From Fonsecaea monophora (Eukaryota > Ascomycota > Eurotiomycetes > Chaetothyriales > Herpotrichiellaceae), in the NCBI RefSeq assembly GCF_001642475.1, contig NW_019173975.1, forward strand, positions 186,001 to 250,000: DNA of 64,000 nucleotides, given 5' to 3'. A model generated the notes under the pieces. It did no database searches and was not told where the DNA came from. It was given only the letters and a program-made list of their open reading frames with translations. The position numbers and the translations under genes are program-made. Of this stretch, positions 34,440 through 45,719 are shown piece by piece (the stretch's first letter is position 1; each line of letters begins with the position of its first letter).

Positions 34440-35396
34440 TCACTGCCCATCTCCCTCCAGGCCCCTCATTATATCCACCGTCTGAGCGATCGCCCTCGCC
34501 AACTCCGTCCCTTTTTCCCAGATATCATTATGTTGGCCCTTCAATTCAATGACTGTGCAATTAATCGCCGACTCACTACCAGCAAAGACCTTCTGCATTG
34601 CCTCGACCTGCTTCCAATCCACCCACCCATCGTCCTTTGAGTGTGCAATGACCAAAACCCTCTTCTTTGTCCCAGCGGCTGCCCAGCCATCCACATAGTC
34701 CTTTGCATCATACCTCGCAGGGCTGGCAAGCACATCATCCGCCTCATTGGGGATGGCATTCCTTGTCAGTCCGATATAGTCAGAAAACGACTCATGGATG
34801 AGCGGGTAATCATAGATGCCCGAAACACCGAGCACTGCCATGGGTGGTTCAATCTTGGGCAGCTCAGATGAGTTTCCTTTGGAGAACGATCGATGTGCCG
34901 CAATAGTGCTCAGCATGGCCATGGTGGCGCCCACACTGTGTCCCACAAGCAAATAGCGCTCCCCGAAGCCATATTTGTTTTGTAGATGTGCGATGGCGGT
35001 GAGTACGTCGTGGATGTGATCCGGCCATTTGGCATTCCGCAGCTCGTACGCCGGTGTTTTGTTTGGGTCCTGAGGCGCCTTGTCCTGGTGGGGTGAGAGA
35101 CGGTAATTCAATGACGCATATCCTGCAATGTAAGGCGCAACCGCTGGCACATGCTCGTCATGTTTGAGAGGATTATGGAGGTGGCGGTGACCATTTCCCT
35201 TCCCGGCTACTAGATAATCGAGTGCTGGGTAGAAGGATGACGATGTGACCGTAGGATCACGAAAGTAGCCGCCATGCACAAACACGACCCAGAACTTCTT
35301 CCCACTGGCACCGGCAAGGTGTGACTGATCGAGCTCGGGGATATACAACTCGTAAGATTGAAGGATGTTGTCCAGGGCATACTGGTGCCGTTTCAT
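34440..35396 (-). CDS. kynurenine formamidase-like alpha/beta hydrolase
   Basis: The conservative model starts at the ATG at 35396 and gives 318 residues. Motifs of the kynurenine formamidase group are present: VFVHGGYFRDP (oxyanion loop), YASLNYRLSPH, the nucleophile elbow GHSVGA, SGIYDYPLIHESFSDY, the acid in SKDDGWVDW and the catalytic His in GQHND. This enzyme hydrolyses N-formyl-kynurenine to kynurenine in tryptophan breakdown toward NAD. The frame is open upstream for about 110 codons without an ATG. A short upstream exon (35757-35790, ATGAAAAAAGTC, strong GTAAGC donor) could join at 35626 to give 406 residues, or could be a short uORF in a spliced leader. The oxyanion motif has Phe where Trp is usual, so the substrate is likely but not certain. 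Confidence 0.75.
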   Translation of the reverse strand: MKRHQYALDNILQSYELYIPELDQSHLAGASGKKFWVVFVHGGYFRDPTVTSSSFYPALDYLVAGKGNGHRHLHNPLKHDEHVPAVAPYIAGYASLNYRLSPHQDKAPQDPNKTPAYELRNAKWPDHIHDVLTAIAHLQNKYGFGERYLLVGHSVGATMAMLSTIAAHRSFSKGNSSELPKIEPPMAVLGVSGIYDYPLIHESFSDYIGLTRNAIPNEADDVLASPARYDAKDYVDGWAAAGTKKRVLVIAHSKDDGWVDWKQVEAMQKVFAGSESAINCTVIELKGQHNDIWEKGTELARAIAQTVDIMRGLEGDGQ

Positions 35397-36550
35397 GTCG
35401 CGTTGGATCTTCTCCGACAGGTGCGGCGGTGCGCGCTCGTCCTGTCCGCTGGATCTTGGGGGTGTAGTCCCAGCTGCCGTATGGGATGGGAAGCTGTGTG
35501 CGGCTGAGCTTGGATGTGCAGAGCGGGATTGATGGTGCGAGGTGTGCTGCTCCTTGTAATATGACGGGCTGTGTTGCTTGGCCCGTTGCTGAGGTTCCCT
35601 GGTCTTGGGGGACAAATATGCTGCACCTGAATACTTCTGCTGTGAAGCCTCGAGGGCTAATGGCGCCTCTTTAGCAAATTTGGTTCTTGAGTGGCAGAGG
35701 AGCTGACTGTGTGTCGGAGAGGGGGGATAACAAAACACAAAGTGCAGGCAGCTTACCTTGATCTTGCAGGTAGCGGATGACTTTTTTCATTTTGTAGTTT
35801 ATTTTCTCTCGTCTTCTGCTCTCCCCCACTTTCTGATATCCAGTGAAAAGGCCTTTACACAACCTCCAGTATCACAGTATCACCTCTCAAATAATCCTTT
35901 GCCGCCGTTTGCTCCCCTCGAAAGTATACAGCCACAGGCACGGGCGACCGAGGTGATATCTTCCAGATCGTTGGGATACAATACGGGCTGGTCAATGGCG
36001 AATACCCGAGTCACAAGTATTTCCAGTCGCAAGAGACGGAGTTGAAAGAGCCTTTTACAGCCGTACGGAATGGCAATCTCAGCTGAGAAAGAGAGGCTGG
36101 AATCCCATGAGGCCTTCCAGACCCCCACAATCGCAACCTACATACATAATACCGAAACTTCCCTGACAGGGACTTGATTACTCACATCACATTCTCCCCC
36201 ATAATCCATTCACCCAAATTCCGCCACTACCCGAAGTACGACGTGCAATTAGAAATCCCTGGAGTGGGCTCTGCATCGGCTCATCAAATACGCGATCAAC
36301 AAACGGCCCCATGACGTCCAAAAGTACTGTACACTTGCAAAAAAAGCCCCTTACATATGACGAGGCAGAGACTGCATGGCCCAGGTGACACGAAGATCGA
36401 CCGGCTGCTGAGGGTTCAGACTCGGCGTCAGTACCTCGTACAAAGGGTGTGAACAAGTCTGGGGTTACACCAGATACAGCACACCATGTCTGCTCCCATC
36501 TCATGTCCAGAACCCCAAACTTTTTCCATCTTGACATCTTCTATTCAAGA
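35397..36550. other. 5' region of the hydrolase gene and intergenic DNA
   Basis: Positions 35397-35800 probably hold leader or extra coding sequence of the hydrolase (see that entry). The stretch from 35800 to 36550 has no supported gene. Confidence 0.5.
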
Positions 36551-38368
36551 TCAATATAGAACATGTCGCCGAGGAAATCCCGAGAAACCCTCTGTGTGAT
36601 CCTGAGACACATGACGATTCCATGGAGATAATTCCTGGCAATCATGAAACAAGGAATTGTCCATTCGTACGTTGCGTATTTGCCGGCCTTCGACCGAGTC
36701 ATGCGCCCAATGTCGATCTGCAGCGCTGTCCGCCAATAGTTCACACGAGAAGCCTTCTATGTCTCGTACCGATGTTTCAACACCGGCTTCGTACCAGGGA
36801 GACTGACGATCGGCCATGGTGCCCGATTGCGCCAGCGCCAACTCAGTTCCCAGTCGCAATAGTTCTGTGTCGAACTCATCTAACTCGTATGTGTCCGCAT
36901 TAGTAGTATGAAGTGCCTTGCTCTCACCGATGCAGTTTCCGGCGACAGCGGGCATCGCTGGTAAAAGACGTAACTCGGGATGAGCGTCTGCATGAAGAGA
37001 GACCTGGCCGTCGCCAAGTCGAACTTCCGAGTCGTCAACATGGCAAGATGGTCCTGGCCTCCCTACAAAGTCATTCCCAAAACCTTGACAGTGGTAGTCA
37101 GGGCTAACAAGCTGCTTTATGGTCGCAGACTCCCGGGACGGGCTTCGATCAATATCTTGCTCGCCCTCGCCACCCTTGTTTGAATACGGAAGCACTCGGT
37201 TGTGGTTCAAATCCGGTCCGCTCGGATGCTCCGATCTCACACCGCTGCAACCCTCTGCAGTATGATACAGGTTCTGTGGGTGCCATGGCATGGTTGGACG
37301 AGGCGAGTCTCGCTTTTCCATCGATGTGGCCAGAATGGACATATGTGATTGACTGGTCGAGGCTTGGACATCGCCCGTGATGTCGATATCATGATGACAA
37401 GCACCCTCGATGCCGGTCAGGTCTGTAGCCACCTGGATGGCTAGCCTCTTCAAGTCATTCAATGAGTAATGTCTCCGCGGTCCGTGGGAAAATTCGTCGA
37501 CTCCATGTAAGAGTGCGTCGGTCGTGAACTTTTCCAGGAAGCCTTCACTATCGGAGCTCGTCGGACGAATCGGTACGGAGGCAATTGGGCTGTGGGCTTT
37601 GCGGAAACGTTTGCTTTCTGGTGTGTTTGACTGTACAACTGGACTCAATCGTTGGCGCATCAATGATACTCGGTCCTGTGACGGAGAGGCAGTTTGTGAG
37701 ATGTGAAATTCCACCGAGGGCGGGGTACCTGAATATCGTCTTTCACGTCTTAACCCTGTCGATCGAGTAAAGAAGTCTGCTATCTCATAGTGTGGCGACG
37801 TGACCCTTTTGTTTCTCGACTTCTGCTCCTCTGACTTTGGAAAGCGTGCCTCGTTGTCCTGTCTTTTCCTCTTGAGAAATGCCATCTTCGAGAAGGTCAG
37901 ATCTGGCAGTCCCCTCTTCCCGGCGTCACCGGAAGTTTTTGCTTTAGTAAGAAAACCTGGTCCAGTCTTGGAGTTGAGGGTTAATCTCTCGCTGGCCACG
38001 TTTGGTGCCTGAAAATCATGACTGAGCAGGGCCGCTGACTTTTTCTTGACCCTCTTCGAAGGGTTTTGAATTGCATCCTTGTACTCGTATCTGTCGGGTC
38101 TGGTTTTGTGCCTGAGCTTCCTGGCATACTTCTCACCCGCATCCGGTACTTTTTTCTCTCCCACCCTGGTTGTACTGTCCTTCCCGTATATGAGACTTGG
38201 GCAGTCAGACGGCGGGCCAAGCTCGGCATGATCATTCTCCCTTCTCTTAAGGCGACCCTGCTCTCTTGTCTTTCCGTGCCGACCCTCGTGGCTGACTCCA
38301 ATTTGTTTTGCGCTCAACAGTTGTAAGACCGGGCCCCGATTCCGTAGGGTCTCTGTCAAAATCCACAT
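36551..38368 (-). CDS. disordered, probably nuclear protein of unknown function
   Basis: The frame codes for 605 residues from the first ATG at 38368. The start is uncertain and an upstream exon may exist. The chain is polar and mostly disordered. A basic segment at about residue 88 contains RKLRHKTRPDRYEYK, a motif that I remember from many unannotated mould proteins. Other basic stretches (KKKSAALL, FLKRKRQDNE) look like nuclear localisation signals. The short segment SPHYEIADFFTRS may be a protein-binding motif. A hydrophobic-acidic helix near the end (YELDEFDTELLRLGTELALA) could also be a contact site. No enzyme motif is visible. I do not recognise a function. Confidence 0.65.
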   Translation of the reverse strand: MWILTETLRNRGPVLQLLSAKQIGVSHEGRHGKTREQGRLKRRENDHAELGPPSDCPSLIYGKDSTTRVGEKKVPDAGEKYARKLRHKTRPDRYEYKDAIQNPSKRVKKKSAALLSHDFQAPNVASERLTLNSKTGPGFLTKAKTSGDAGKRGLPDLTFSKMAFLKRKRQDNEARFPKSEEQKSRNKRVTSPHYEIADFFTRSTGLRRERRYSGTPPSVEFHISQTASPSQDRVSLMRQRLSPVVQSNTPESKRFRKAHSPIASVPIRPTSSDSEGFLEKFTTDALLHGVDEFSHGPRRHYSLNDLKRLAIQVATDLTGIEGACHHDIDITGDVQASTSQSHMSILATSMEKRDSPRPTMPWHPQNLYHTAEGCSGVRSEHPSGPDLNHNRVLPYSNKGGEGEQDIDRSPSRESATIKQLVSPDYHCQGFGNDFVGRPGPSCHVDDSEVRLGDGQVSLHADAHPELRLLPAMPAVAGNCIGESKALHTTNADTYELDEFDTELLRLGTELALAQSGTMADRQSPWYEAGVETSVRDIEGFSCELLADSAADRHWAHDSVEGRQIRNVRMDNSLFHDCQELSPWNRHVSQDHTEGFSGFPRRHVLY

Positions 38369-41300
38369 CAGCAATGTTGCACCGCAGCTCGCTCCATCTC
38401 AAAGTTGGCCTTGGCCCCTCACATGGTGACAAGGTGTAATTGGATACATGCCTTCCTGGTCGAGGTCAATTGAGCCTTGTTCCACATTTAGTAGCCATTG
38501 TTGCACATCTTCGGAGACGAACAGCACTGGTTGTCCAAGGCAAGACATCTGTTTGTCGAATCACGGACCGCCTTCATCTTTACCTAGACACAGACTTGTA
38601 TGTGGCCCAAGACAAACAGCGAACCTCTTCTTCAAGAATAGAAATTGACGGATGGTGACCCTGCAACGAACACCGGCCGTCCAGTGGAAAGCGCGTCCAT
38701 TACCTCCCAAACAGAACTGTGCGGAAGGCGCCAGACGCTCTTGTAGGTGCAGACCGGCAGTTCAGCGCAAGACGCCCATGAGCGAATTATACTGTTCTTT
38801 GACCTGGTCGGAAACATACCGATAGTCAAGGCTGGGGCGAAAAGGAGGCCAAATGTGGATCGTAGGCACACGTAGGGCTGACTGCAGATCATTTCTGCAG
38901 GACCCCAGTCACTCCAGTCAAGCTTACATGCGATAACCTTCTCATCTTGCAGTTCTTCATGCACAAAGAAAATGTCCCAAGGTAACGTTGCGGTCATGGA
39001 GGTCCCAGCGCAGTGAGGCCGAGAGGAGCCGGTCAGCCGCGGACACCTTGTGCTTGGGTAGGCAGTGGCAGGTCAACTCTTGGTCCTTCTACAAGCACAA
39101 TAGTCCAAAATATCTAGTCATGCTCGGTAACGGACTGGAAGACATGATGAACCCCACATTATTAGAATGTCCGGCCAAGCAATTGACGATGGGGTCATCG
39201 GACAGCGGCACAGGCGCAGGCAGGAGAGAAGTCGGTGAGGAAAGATTCCACGCCTGGTCCAATCTGTAGGTCACATTTTGGGGAGGGTATTTGGGTAATA
39301 TGTCCTCTCAACCTAGGCGTCAAGTTGCAGTGGTACCAGTGGAGCGTTTTCGACTTGGAGGGGGAGGAGGGAACCCAAAATGCAAGTGTGGGTTGGTCGA
39401 CATGTGCTCCAGCGAGGGGGTGTGCTAGTCCATATCGGAGGATTTCGTGCTTTTCTGCTAGTTATAGGCTTTGTGACCACGGTGGAGCCATTGTAGCGTC
39501 CAAGGCCTCGGAGCCTAGAGACTCGAGAAGAAGTTGAGGAGAGACTTGGGAATACCAATACCGGAAAACGAGGGTTTGGGTCAAGAAGGCAGCCAAGCTG
39601 TTGCTCCCTTTTTGAGAGTTTCGTCTTGCTGAATCCAGGTACTCTAGTGTCGGCGTTGTGCTCATATTTGACTTTGGCTGCAGGCTCAAGAGGCGTTGCG
39701 AGGGTCGCTAGAGCATCTTGGACGTTAGTTCCATGCGGCGGTCTTTCGTCGAGTCGACCTCCCACCACACAAACCTTTCAGACTCCCTCCAACCCCCCCA
39801 AGCCTAGGATTCCAGGATGCTAGGATCCCAAGGCACTGGCCGGCAACTGTGCCACTGATGAGGATTCAACTCCCCATCCACACACAACCATCCATCCACC
39901 CTCAATTGGCACGCCCGCTTCTCCATTTCTTTTGATGGCTCCCCGAGCAGACCCGGATGGATGCCCTCTATAAAGTTTGGTTCCTTAGCTTCAACAAAGC
40001 TGCACCAACCTTCATCTCTTGATTCTGAGTCAGTTGAATCTGTGATCTTGGGCGCATCCACTTACGCTAGGACCGTTACCTCTCCCTCCAAATGCTCAAA
40101 AGTCGACCCATCCAAACCCCATTCAGAAAGTGCTCGTCACACAGAGGAACCCAAATTGTCCTCGAGTATCCTCTCCTCGGCCGCATCAAGGTGAACATCT
40201 TTTCCCGGAGGCGGGGTATGTCGGTGCGCAACTTTGCCAGTAGAAGTCTCTGATAAGGACATGAGGTCCAGTTCACCCAGTAGAATGCGTCGAATGATGC
40301 GGCGAAGCCCATAGTCCCGTTGGCTTTCCCGTTGATTGAGCTCGATCAATCCTGTTGCAGCCCTACCTTTGCCCAGATTCAACCAGCGGTCAAGCTCGTG
40401 GTGCCCGAACATCACCTGCCTCTTTCTGAGACTGGTTCCCCTCCCTCCCTCCACTACAACGTCTGGTGCTGACTTGTTGGCCACAGTCCAACACCGCCTA
40501 ACGAATCGTTCTCAGAACCTCTGAGAGCCGAAGATAAAAAGCTGCCATGGTGATCTTGCCGGATGGTTTCTCGACCTTCGAAAGAGACCGCTTTGCCTCG
40601 AGGGTTTGGAAAACTTGTCATCGAAGCAACCAAGTAAATAGGCTTTCTGCCCATAGGGCTGATATGCAACTTGAGCGGTTGATAGAGACCTGCTATATCG
40701 TAGTTCCAGGCAATAAAAGGTGTCCTGCGCCAATGACTCTGTCCACCGAACAGGGCTTCCACTGTGCTGGGAGATCTCCTTGTTGGATAGGCCCACTGTT
40801 AGCCGTTCTTCCTTTGCTTTTTCGGGTCCACCGTATCAGCAGTGCCTCGACACCACCCCTCGTATTGCACGATCTTTCAACTGTCCTGACATCACCCTAT
40901 CACAAGGAGTTTGCGAGTGCACCAGAGCGAGTGATTGTTGTACTCCACTCCAGCATTTTGCTTTGGATCCGGAAGTCTTTGCGCATCGAACTTTCAGGAA
41001 GTCATCTTCGCATCAACGGCTGCCCGCAAGTAGATTGTATTCGTCAGAGAGATTCGGTACCAACATCCCCGTATGCGCGGGGGACAGGTTCTCGCTCCTT
41101 CTGAGAATTGGGTGCCGCTATACTTCCCAGCTGTTGACCACATATAGGAGATGGGCTTTGCTTTTCCCACGTGGTACCCTCAGAAGCCTGCCGATCTTAA
41201 GTGAGGGCATCTTGCCCGCTCTGCGGATCCCACTCAACTTCCTTTGTCACTGTTTCATCCGGCGACTTCAAAGGCACAAGGAATTGTGATATCGATGCTA

Positions 41301-41543
41301 GTCTGTTGTTGATTGGGGCTGAACTGCAGACGCTCTAATTGATAGATTGCATGAACCGCTGCATATTCTCGACCAATGAAATCTTCATGACAACCCAATC
41401 CTGACTATTGTCTCTTCTTCAATATCCGTGACTTTGTGCGGTGAGTTCTGGGTATCTCAGACCGCTCCCAGGGGCTTACTTTGAAGGGGGCTGAAAGTAC
41501 TTTGCGACAGTACCATCTCTGGCTGTGGCCAATCGACTGCACT
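38369..41543. other. long gene-poor stretch
   Basis: About 3.2 kb with no convincing gene. Frames such as 38632-38997 (minus), 39313-39768 (minus) and 40547-41289 (plus) lack recognisable content and overlap on opposite strands. It probably includes the 5' leader of the disordered protein (left end) and the promoter of the RRM gene (right end). Confidence 0.45.
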
Positions 41544-42210
41544 ATGGCGAAGCTCTTCATTGGGTATGTGCCCAAAGTCTTACAAATGCAGTTGTCCCGG
41601 TGAAAATTGACGTGATCTTTCCAACAGAGGTCTTGCCTGGCATACTACCGACGAAACATTATACGAAGGGTTCCAGCAATTCGGCAAGGTGGAGGAGGCG
41701 GTAATTGATGCGTCGATGATTTGTGAGAGGGATGGCTGATGCTGTTCAGGTTGTCGTCAAAGACCGCGACACAAATCGCAGCAGAGGCTTTGGATTTGTG
41801 CGGTTTGCGACGAAAGCGGAAGCCGACGAAGCCCTTCAGAAAATGAACAACACTGAGTGAGGAGACAGGGCAGCATTCAGATCCCTCGAGAAACTGACCT
41901 CTTGCGCAGATTCGACGGTCGTCTGATTCGAGTAGATCATGCCCAGGACAACAGGCAGGGAGGCGCGAGTCGCGGTGGTGGCTTCGCCGGAAGAGGTGGA
42001 TACACAATGCCCATGGCGCCAGGTGGTTATCAACAGCCTGGGACCCAGCCACGGAACCCGAACCCTCAGGGTTTCGGTCGCGGCGCGGCGTATCCTGCTC
42101 AATATGGGCAGTACAATCCGCAATACCCACAACCAGGCGGTCCGTATGGAGGAGGCCAGCAGCAAGGGGGCAACAACCCCTATGGCCAGCAGGGGCCTCA
42201 TCGACAATAG
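41544..42210 (+). CDS. glycine-rich RNA-binding protein, single RRM
   Basis: Four exons: 41544-41563, 41628-41700, 41750-41856 and 41910-42210, giving 166 residues. The frame is kept throughout. The RRM occupies residues 1-78: RNP2 is KLFIGGL (interrupted by intron 1) and RNP1 is RGFGFVRF (exon 3). The C-terminal half is rich in Gly, Gln, Pro, Tyr and Asn (GGFAGRGGYTMPMAPGG). This is the layout of small cold-induced or glycine-rich RNA-binding proteins that act as RNA chaperones and can enter stress granules. The first exon is only 20 nt. It is convergent with the ChaC gene, with 164 bp between stops. Confidence 0.9.
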
Positions 42211-42374
42211 ACCAAGAAGATCGGGGACAATGACTTGATTGTGCAAAGATACCCACGAAGTCCATCCACTGATTGAACCAAGCTGTTGGTCGGAAACCGC
42301 ACCGCTGAGTTCCAATTCGAATGCATTGAGATCACATCACCAGAAATATCCAAGAATGTCCATACCACAAGCAA
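42211..42374. other. convergent 3' spacer
   Basis: A 164 bp spacer between the stops of the RRM and ChaC genes, so their 3' UTRs probably overlap. Confidence 0.6.
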
Positions 42375-43414
42375 TCATACTTCCTTCTCTATCTCCTCCT
42401 GCTCCTCAGTACTGTTGACTTTTCGCAAGGTATTCTCAGGTGCACACGGGCGACGCGGAAATCTATGGGGCGGAGTAAGAGCTCGCACTCGTCGCGCAAG
42501 GTCTGCGATATGTTCGTCATGGCTGTCTGGGCTCAGTTCTTTCAGGGCCTGTTCAAGATGGAGAAGGTACTCTCTATTCTCCCCACTTGGACCGATACTG
42601 GCGTTGATCGTTTCTGCAACTTCATCCGGCGGCAAAGCACCCAAGAACTGAGGGTTGTCAGGCATACCGATATAGACCAGGCAATGCAGATCTGCAAGCG
42701 AAGTGTCCGCAGGGTGAAAGGGAGTGTATTGAATGCTGTATCCATTTCTGCCCCGAGGTCAACAAGCAATTTGGAAGCGGTCAAGACGGCATACATTTCG
42801 CGAATATCGAGGTACTCTTGAACTTCCTTGACTCTTGATGGTATGATATGATAAGCGACGCCCCAAACCACGTCCCCTTCCGTATGGCGTTGCTGATGGT
42901 TGTCAGTCACACACGAAGGATGACGTTTACGCTAGGGCTGAGGTGTATGTCGTACAGGGTCGTCAAGCGTTTCCCAAAAAGACCTCTCAATCAACGTGAC
43001 CACTCTTCCTGGGGCGTCAGGGGTTCCACGATGGTCCTCGCTGGGGTGCTTGCTCAACAAACGTGAGTTGATCGGTACGCGAGAGACACCTACCTTGCCT
43101 GGGTGAACGAACTCTGTTAGCTAGTGGTTGACTTGTGCTAGGTTGGTACAATGCGTCCTACCTGCCAGAAGCGTCGAACGTAACCTTTGATATACCCTGG
43201 AATCCGCTGATCTAAAGGGCATGAACTCTGGTCTGCAAGGATGCTGAGACAGCACTCAGTTCTTACCAAAATGTGGTGGAGGTTTCCATATCAGGCTCCT
43301 ATTGATCGAGAGCATTCAATCAGTCGTCGCGGCCATGATGATGAAGCGAGTGAGGGACAATCTAGCTCACCCATAGCCAAAGAGCCAGAAGTCTTGAGTG
43401 TGAACGGGACTCAT
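42375..43414 (-). CDS. ChaC-type gamma-glutamylcyclotransferase (glutathione-specific)
   Basis: Six exons inferred on the minus strand: 43371-43414, 43267-43298, 43162-43211, 42956-43048, 42795-42892 and 42375-42747, giving 229 residues. Every junction is GT-AG, in phase, and rebuilds a ChaC motif. These are FWLFGYGSLIWKPPPHFD (across introns 1 and 2), IKGYVRRFWQ, SEDHRGTPDAPGRVVTLIE, VVWGVAYHI, and YLDIREINGYS, which holds the likely catalytic Glu and is split by intron 5. The last exon has IGPSGENREYLLHLE. ChaC enzymes cleave glutathione in the cytosol to 5-oxoproline and Cys-Gly. The exons are 32-98 nt except the last. The start ATG gives the usual short lead before the FGYGSL motif. Confidence 0.92.
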
Positions 43415-44718
43415 GCTGCAACACTGACTTGTGGAACGATTTTGAGCTGTGCGTCAAAGGCGAGAACAGGACTGCGGCATCGGTCGAAAAGAGGTTGCAC
43501 AAGTTGGAATTCAGGTGTAACAACAGCACAGCGACTTCTGATACCAAGTCAATAGGAGTATATGTAAGCAGAGCAGAAAGAAGACGCAGAGATATATAGA
43601 CTAACTCGACTAAGGAGAAGGCCGTCTCTGGATGGAAAAGAGAGGCATGGATGATGAATTTCGTCTGCATCAATGGTTGCTTTCGGGAGGATCAGAGGCG
43701 GGTTCCGTTGCTTAACGAAGCCGCCTTAGTGGCACAGACGAAGACAACGACGCAAAGCCACGCGCCCTCCAGGGGGGAGCTCCGGGCCAGCAGCTGGTGG
43801 CAGCGCGGCAACTAATTAGTTAAGCAGCTTCACCACTCAACACCACCCAAACACCATCGCTAGGTAACTTAGGCGTTCTAGGTACCTACGAAACGACCGC
43901 CTAGAGGGGCTAAACTTCAGGCCATCTTTGTTGCACAGAGGCCCCATGGGTGGGCTACGGATCTCTCCCGACGCCTGAAGCCAGCTGGCAGATCTCATGC
44001 ACACTAATACACGCTTGCTGGGTCGACTCTCAGCAGAATGACCTGGCACACAAAATAATTCAAGCTTACTCGTCCGATATCTTACTTCAAGCCATCAACA
44101 CGGTGAATGTACTCGACCAAAGCAGACGGAAAAGATACCGACCGACTAAGAGGGCGTTACAAGCCCAATCGAGGGCGCGAGACTGAGCAAGATAGCGGAA
44201 CCAACGGACCAACGTCTACCACGACTGAGAGAATTATGTTAGTCATGAGTTAGTCAGGTCTGTTCGTATACAGGTGCAGTTCCGAGCTGTCAAAGGGCAC
44301 CTATTGTATTATCTTGGGTGTGACGACTTTGGTCACTGGGCCGTTCGTCCAGAGGTCGTGTTTGCAGCCTTGCGATACGCCTGGCGAGCCACTCAAGCCG
44401 ACCTTTTACGTTTTTGGTTACCGAGGTGAGGCTATTACTAGGACGAGGAGGTGCTCACAGATAGAAGATAGGAATAATTAGGGGGGACTGCGCCCAGAAA
44501 CCAGCCCCGCCAAAGTCATTCTTTGCCTGCGCCCACCTCAGCTTGGGCACCTGAGCCCCAAGAAATCGTCATCATGCAAAGAGCCAGTTTCCCAGCTGCA
44601 ACTCTTTGGTCAGCCTCACAATGACCAAATATGGATCGCTGTCTTTCTCGAACAGCGTGTGATCCTCGTCCTCTTTCAGATTGACAAGATATTGTTATCC
44701 TCCTCCAACATATCTCTG
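43415..44718. other. divergent intergenic region
   Basis: About 1.3 kb between the starts of the ChaC gene (leftward) and the EF-hand gene (rightward). It holds both promoters. A CTAGGTACCTACGA word at about 43879 resembles the repeat patch at 25.5 kb. No gene supported. Confidence 0.5.
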
Positions 44719-45719
44719 ATGGCATACAACAGAGCCTTCAATCCGGATGCCTTGCCTGCGTACGACTACAGACCCCTCCCCCGCTTCACTCACTGACTCT
44801 CTCTGTTCATGACAGTCACGCAGAACCTGAGCAGGCTGCGCAAGCCCTCAGTCAACTCGAAGCAAATCGCAAAGCCCTCCGTCCCAGTCCAAACCAAGCT
44901 CCTTCGAATCCGAACGCTCAGCAGCCTCCGTTGGCCGGAGGCCGTCGTCCATCCCCAGCGGGCATCCCCCAGAATTCCTATCGACCGCCTCCCGTGCAAA
45001 TAAATCCACAACAACACCCAATAAACAATCAATATTATGGTGACAGCCAGTTTTCCCGCTTGCAATCACCTCCCCCAACAAGCTACGGCTATGCGTCTCG
45101 TCCGCCGATCGATCCTGCAAACGCGCGACGAACTTCGCACGAAACAAATCAATATCCGTCCAGGACACCTGCACCCCAAGATCCCGACACAGTCGACTTA
45201 CAGCCTCTTTTCCGTGCTGCAAATGCATCAGGCACCGGATCACTGACGACAACGGAGCTGGGTTCGGCCCTGGTGAATGCCGACTTCACCCCTTTTGATG
45301 GGCGAACCATCTCTTCCTTGATGCGCATGTTCACCAACTCCCCTCCAAACCAGTACCTAGGCCCGACCATCACCTACCAAGAGTTTGAAAACCTTTGGCG
45401 CTTTCTGGCCGCATGGCGCGCCCTGTTCGAGAAATTTGATGAGGATAGGAGCGGCCGGATATCGCTGGCAGAGTTCTCCAAGGCGCTGACAGCGTTTGGA
45501 TATCGGTTGTCCCCGCCTTTCGTCAACATTCTCTATCACACATTCAATGATCGCAGTCCCATTCAGAACCAAGGCATGAGCTTTGATCTATTTGTGCAAT
45601 CGTGCATCAGCCTGAAAAGGATGACTGACGTCTTTAAGAAATACGACGACGACCGAGATGGGTATGTCACCATGAGCTTCGAGGAATTCCTCACAGAGAT
45701 TCTGCGATTGCGGGACTGA
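44719..45719 (+). CDS. penta-EF-hand calcium-binding protein
   Basis: Two exons, 44719-44759 and 44816-45719, give 314 residues. The splice (phase 2) joins MAYNRAFNPDALPA to HAEPEQAAQ. Residues 1-130 are Pro, Gln and Asn-rich and disordered. Residues of about 140-314 carry the EF-hand region. A canonical loop, DEDRSGRISLAE, and a second, DDDRDGYVTMSFEE, are visible. Degenerate EF hands precede and separate them (LFRAANASGTGSLTTTEL and FNDRSPIQNQGMSFDLF). This is the peflin/ALG-2/sorcin layout (PEF family), whose members bind calcium and associate with membranes and ESCRT or COPII partners. The last loop is slightly longer than canonical, which is common in this family. The ATG at 44719 is chosen because the short first exon splices cleanly. 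Confidence 0.85.

Noticed and set aside
38632..38997. A 121-residue minus-strand frame upstream of the disordered protein
   Set aside because: No recognisable content and no good splice link to the downstream frame. It may be a leader, but a protein is not supported.
40547..41289. Two overlapping plus-strand frames of 185 and 189 residues
   Set aside because: They overlap in different phases and lack domains, a signal peptide or splice support. The composition is like random intergenic frames.
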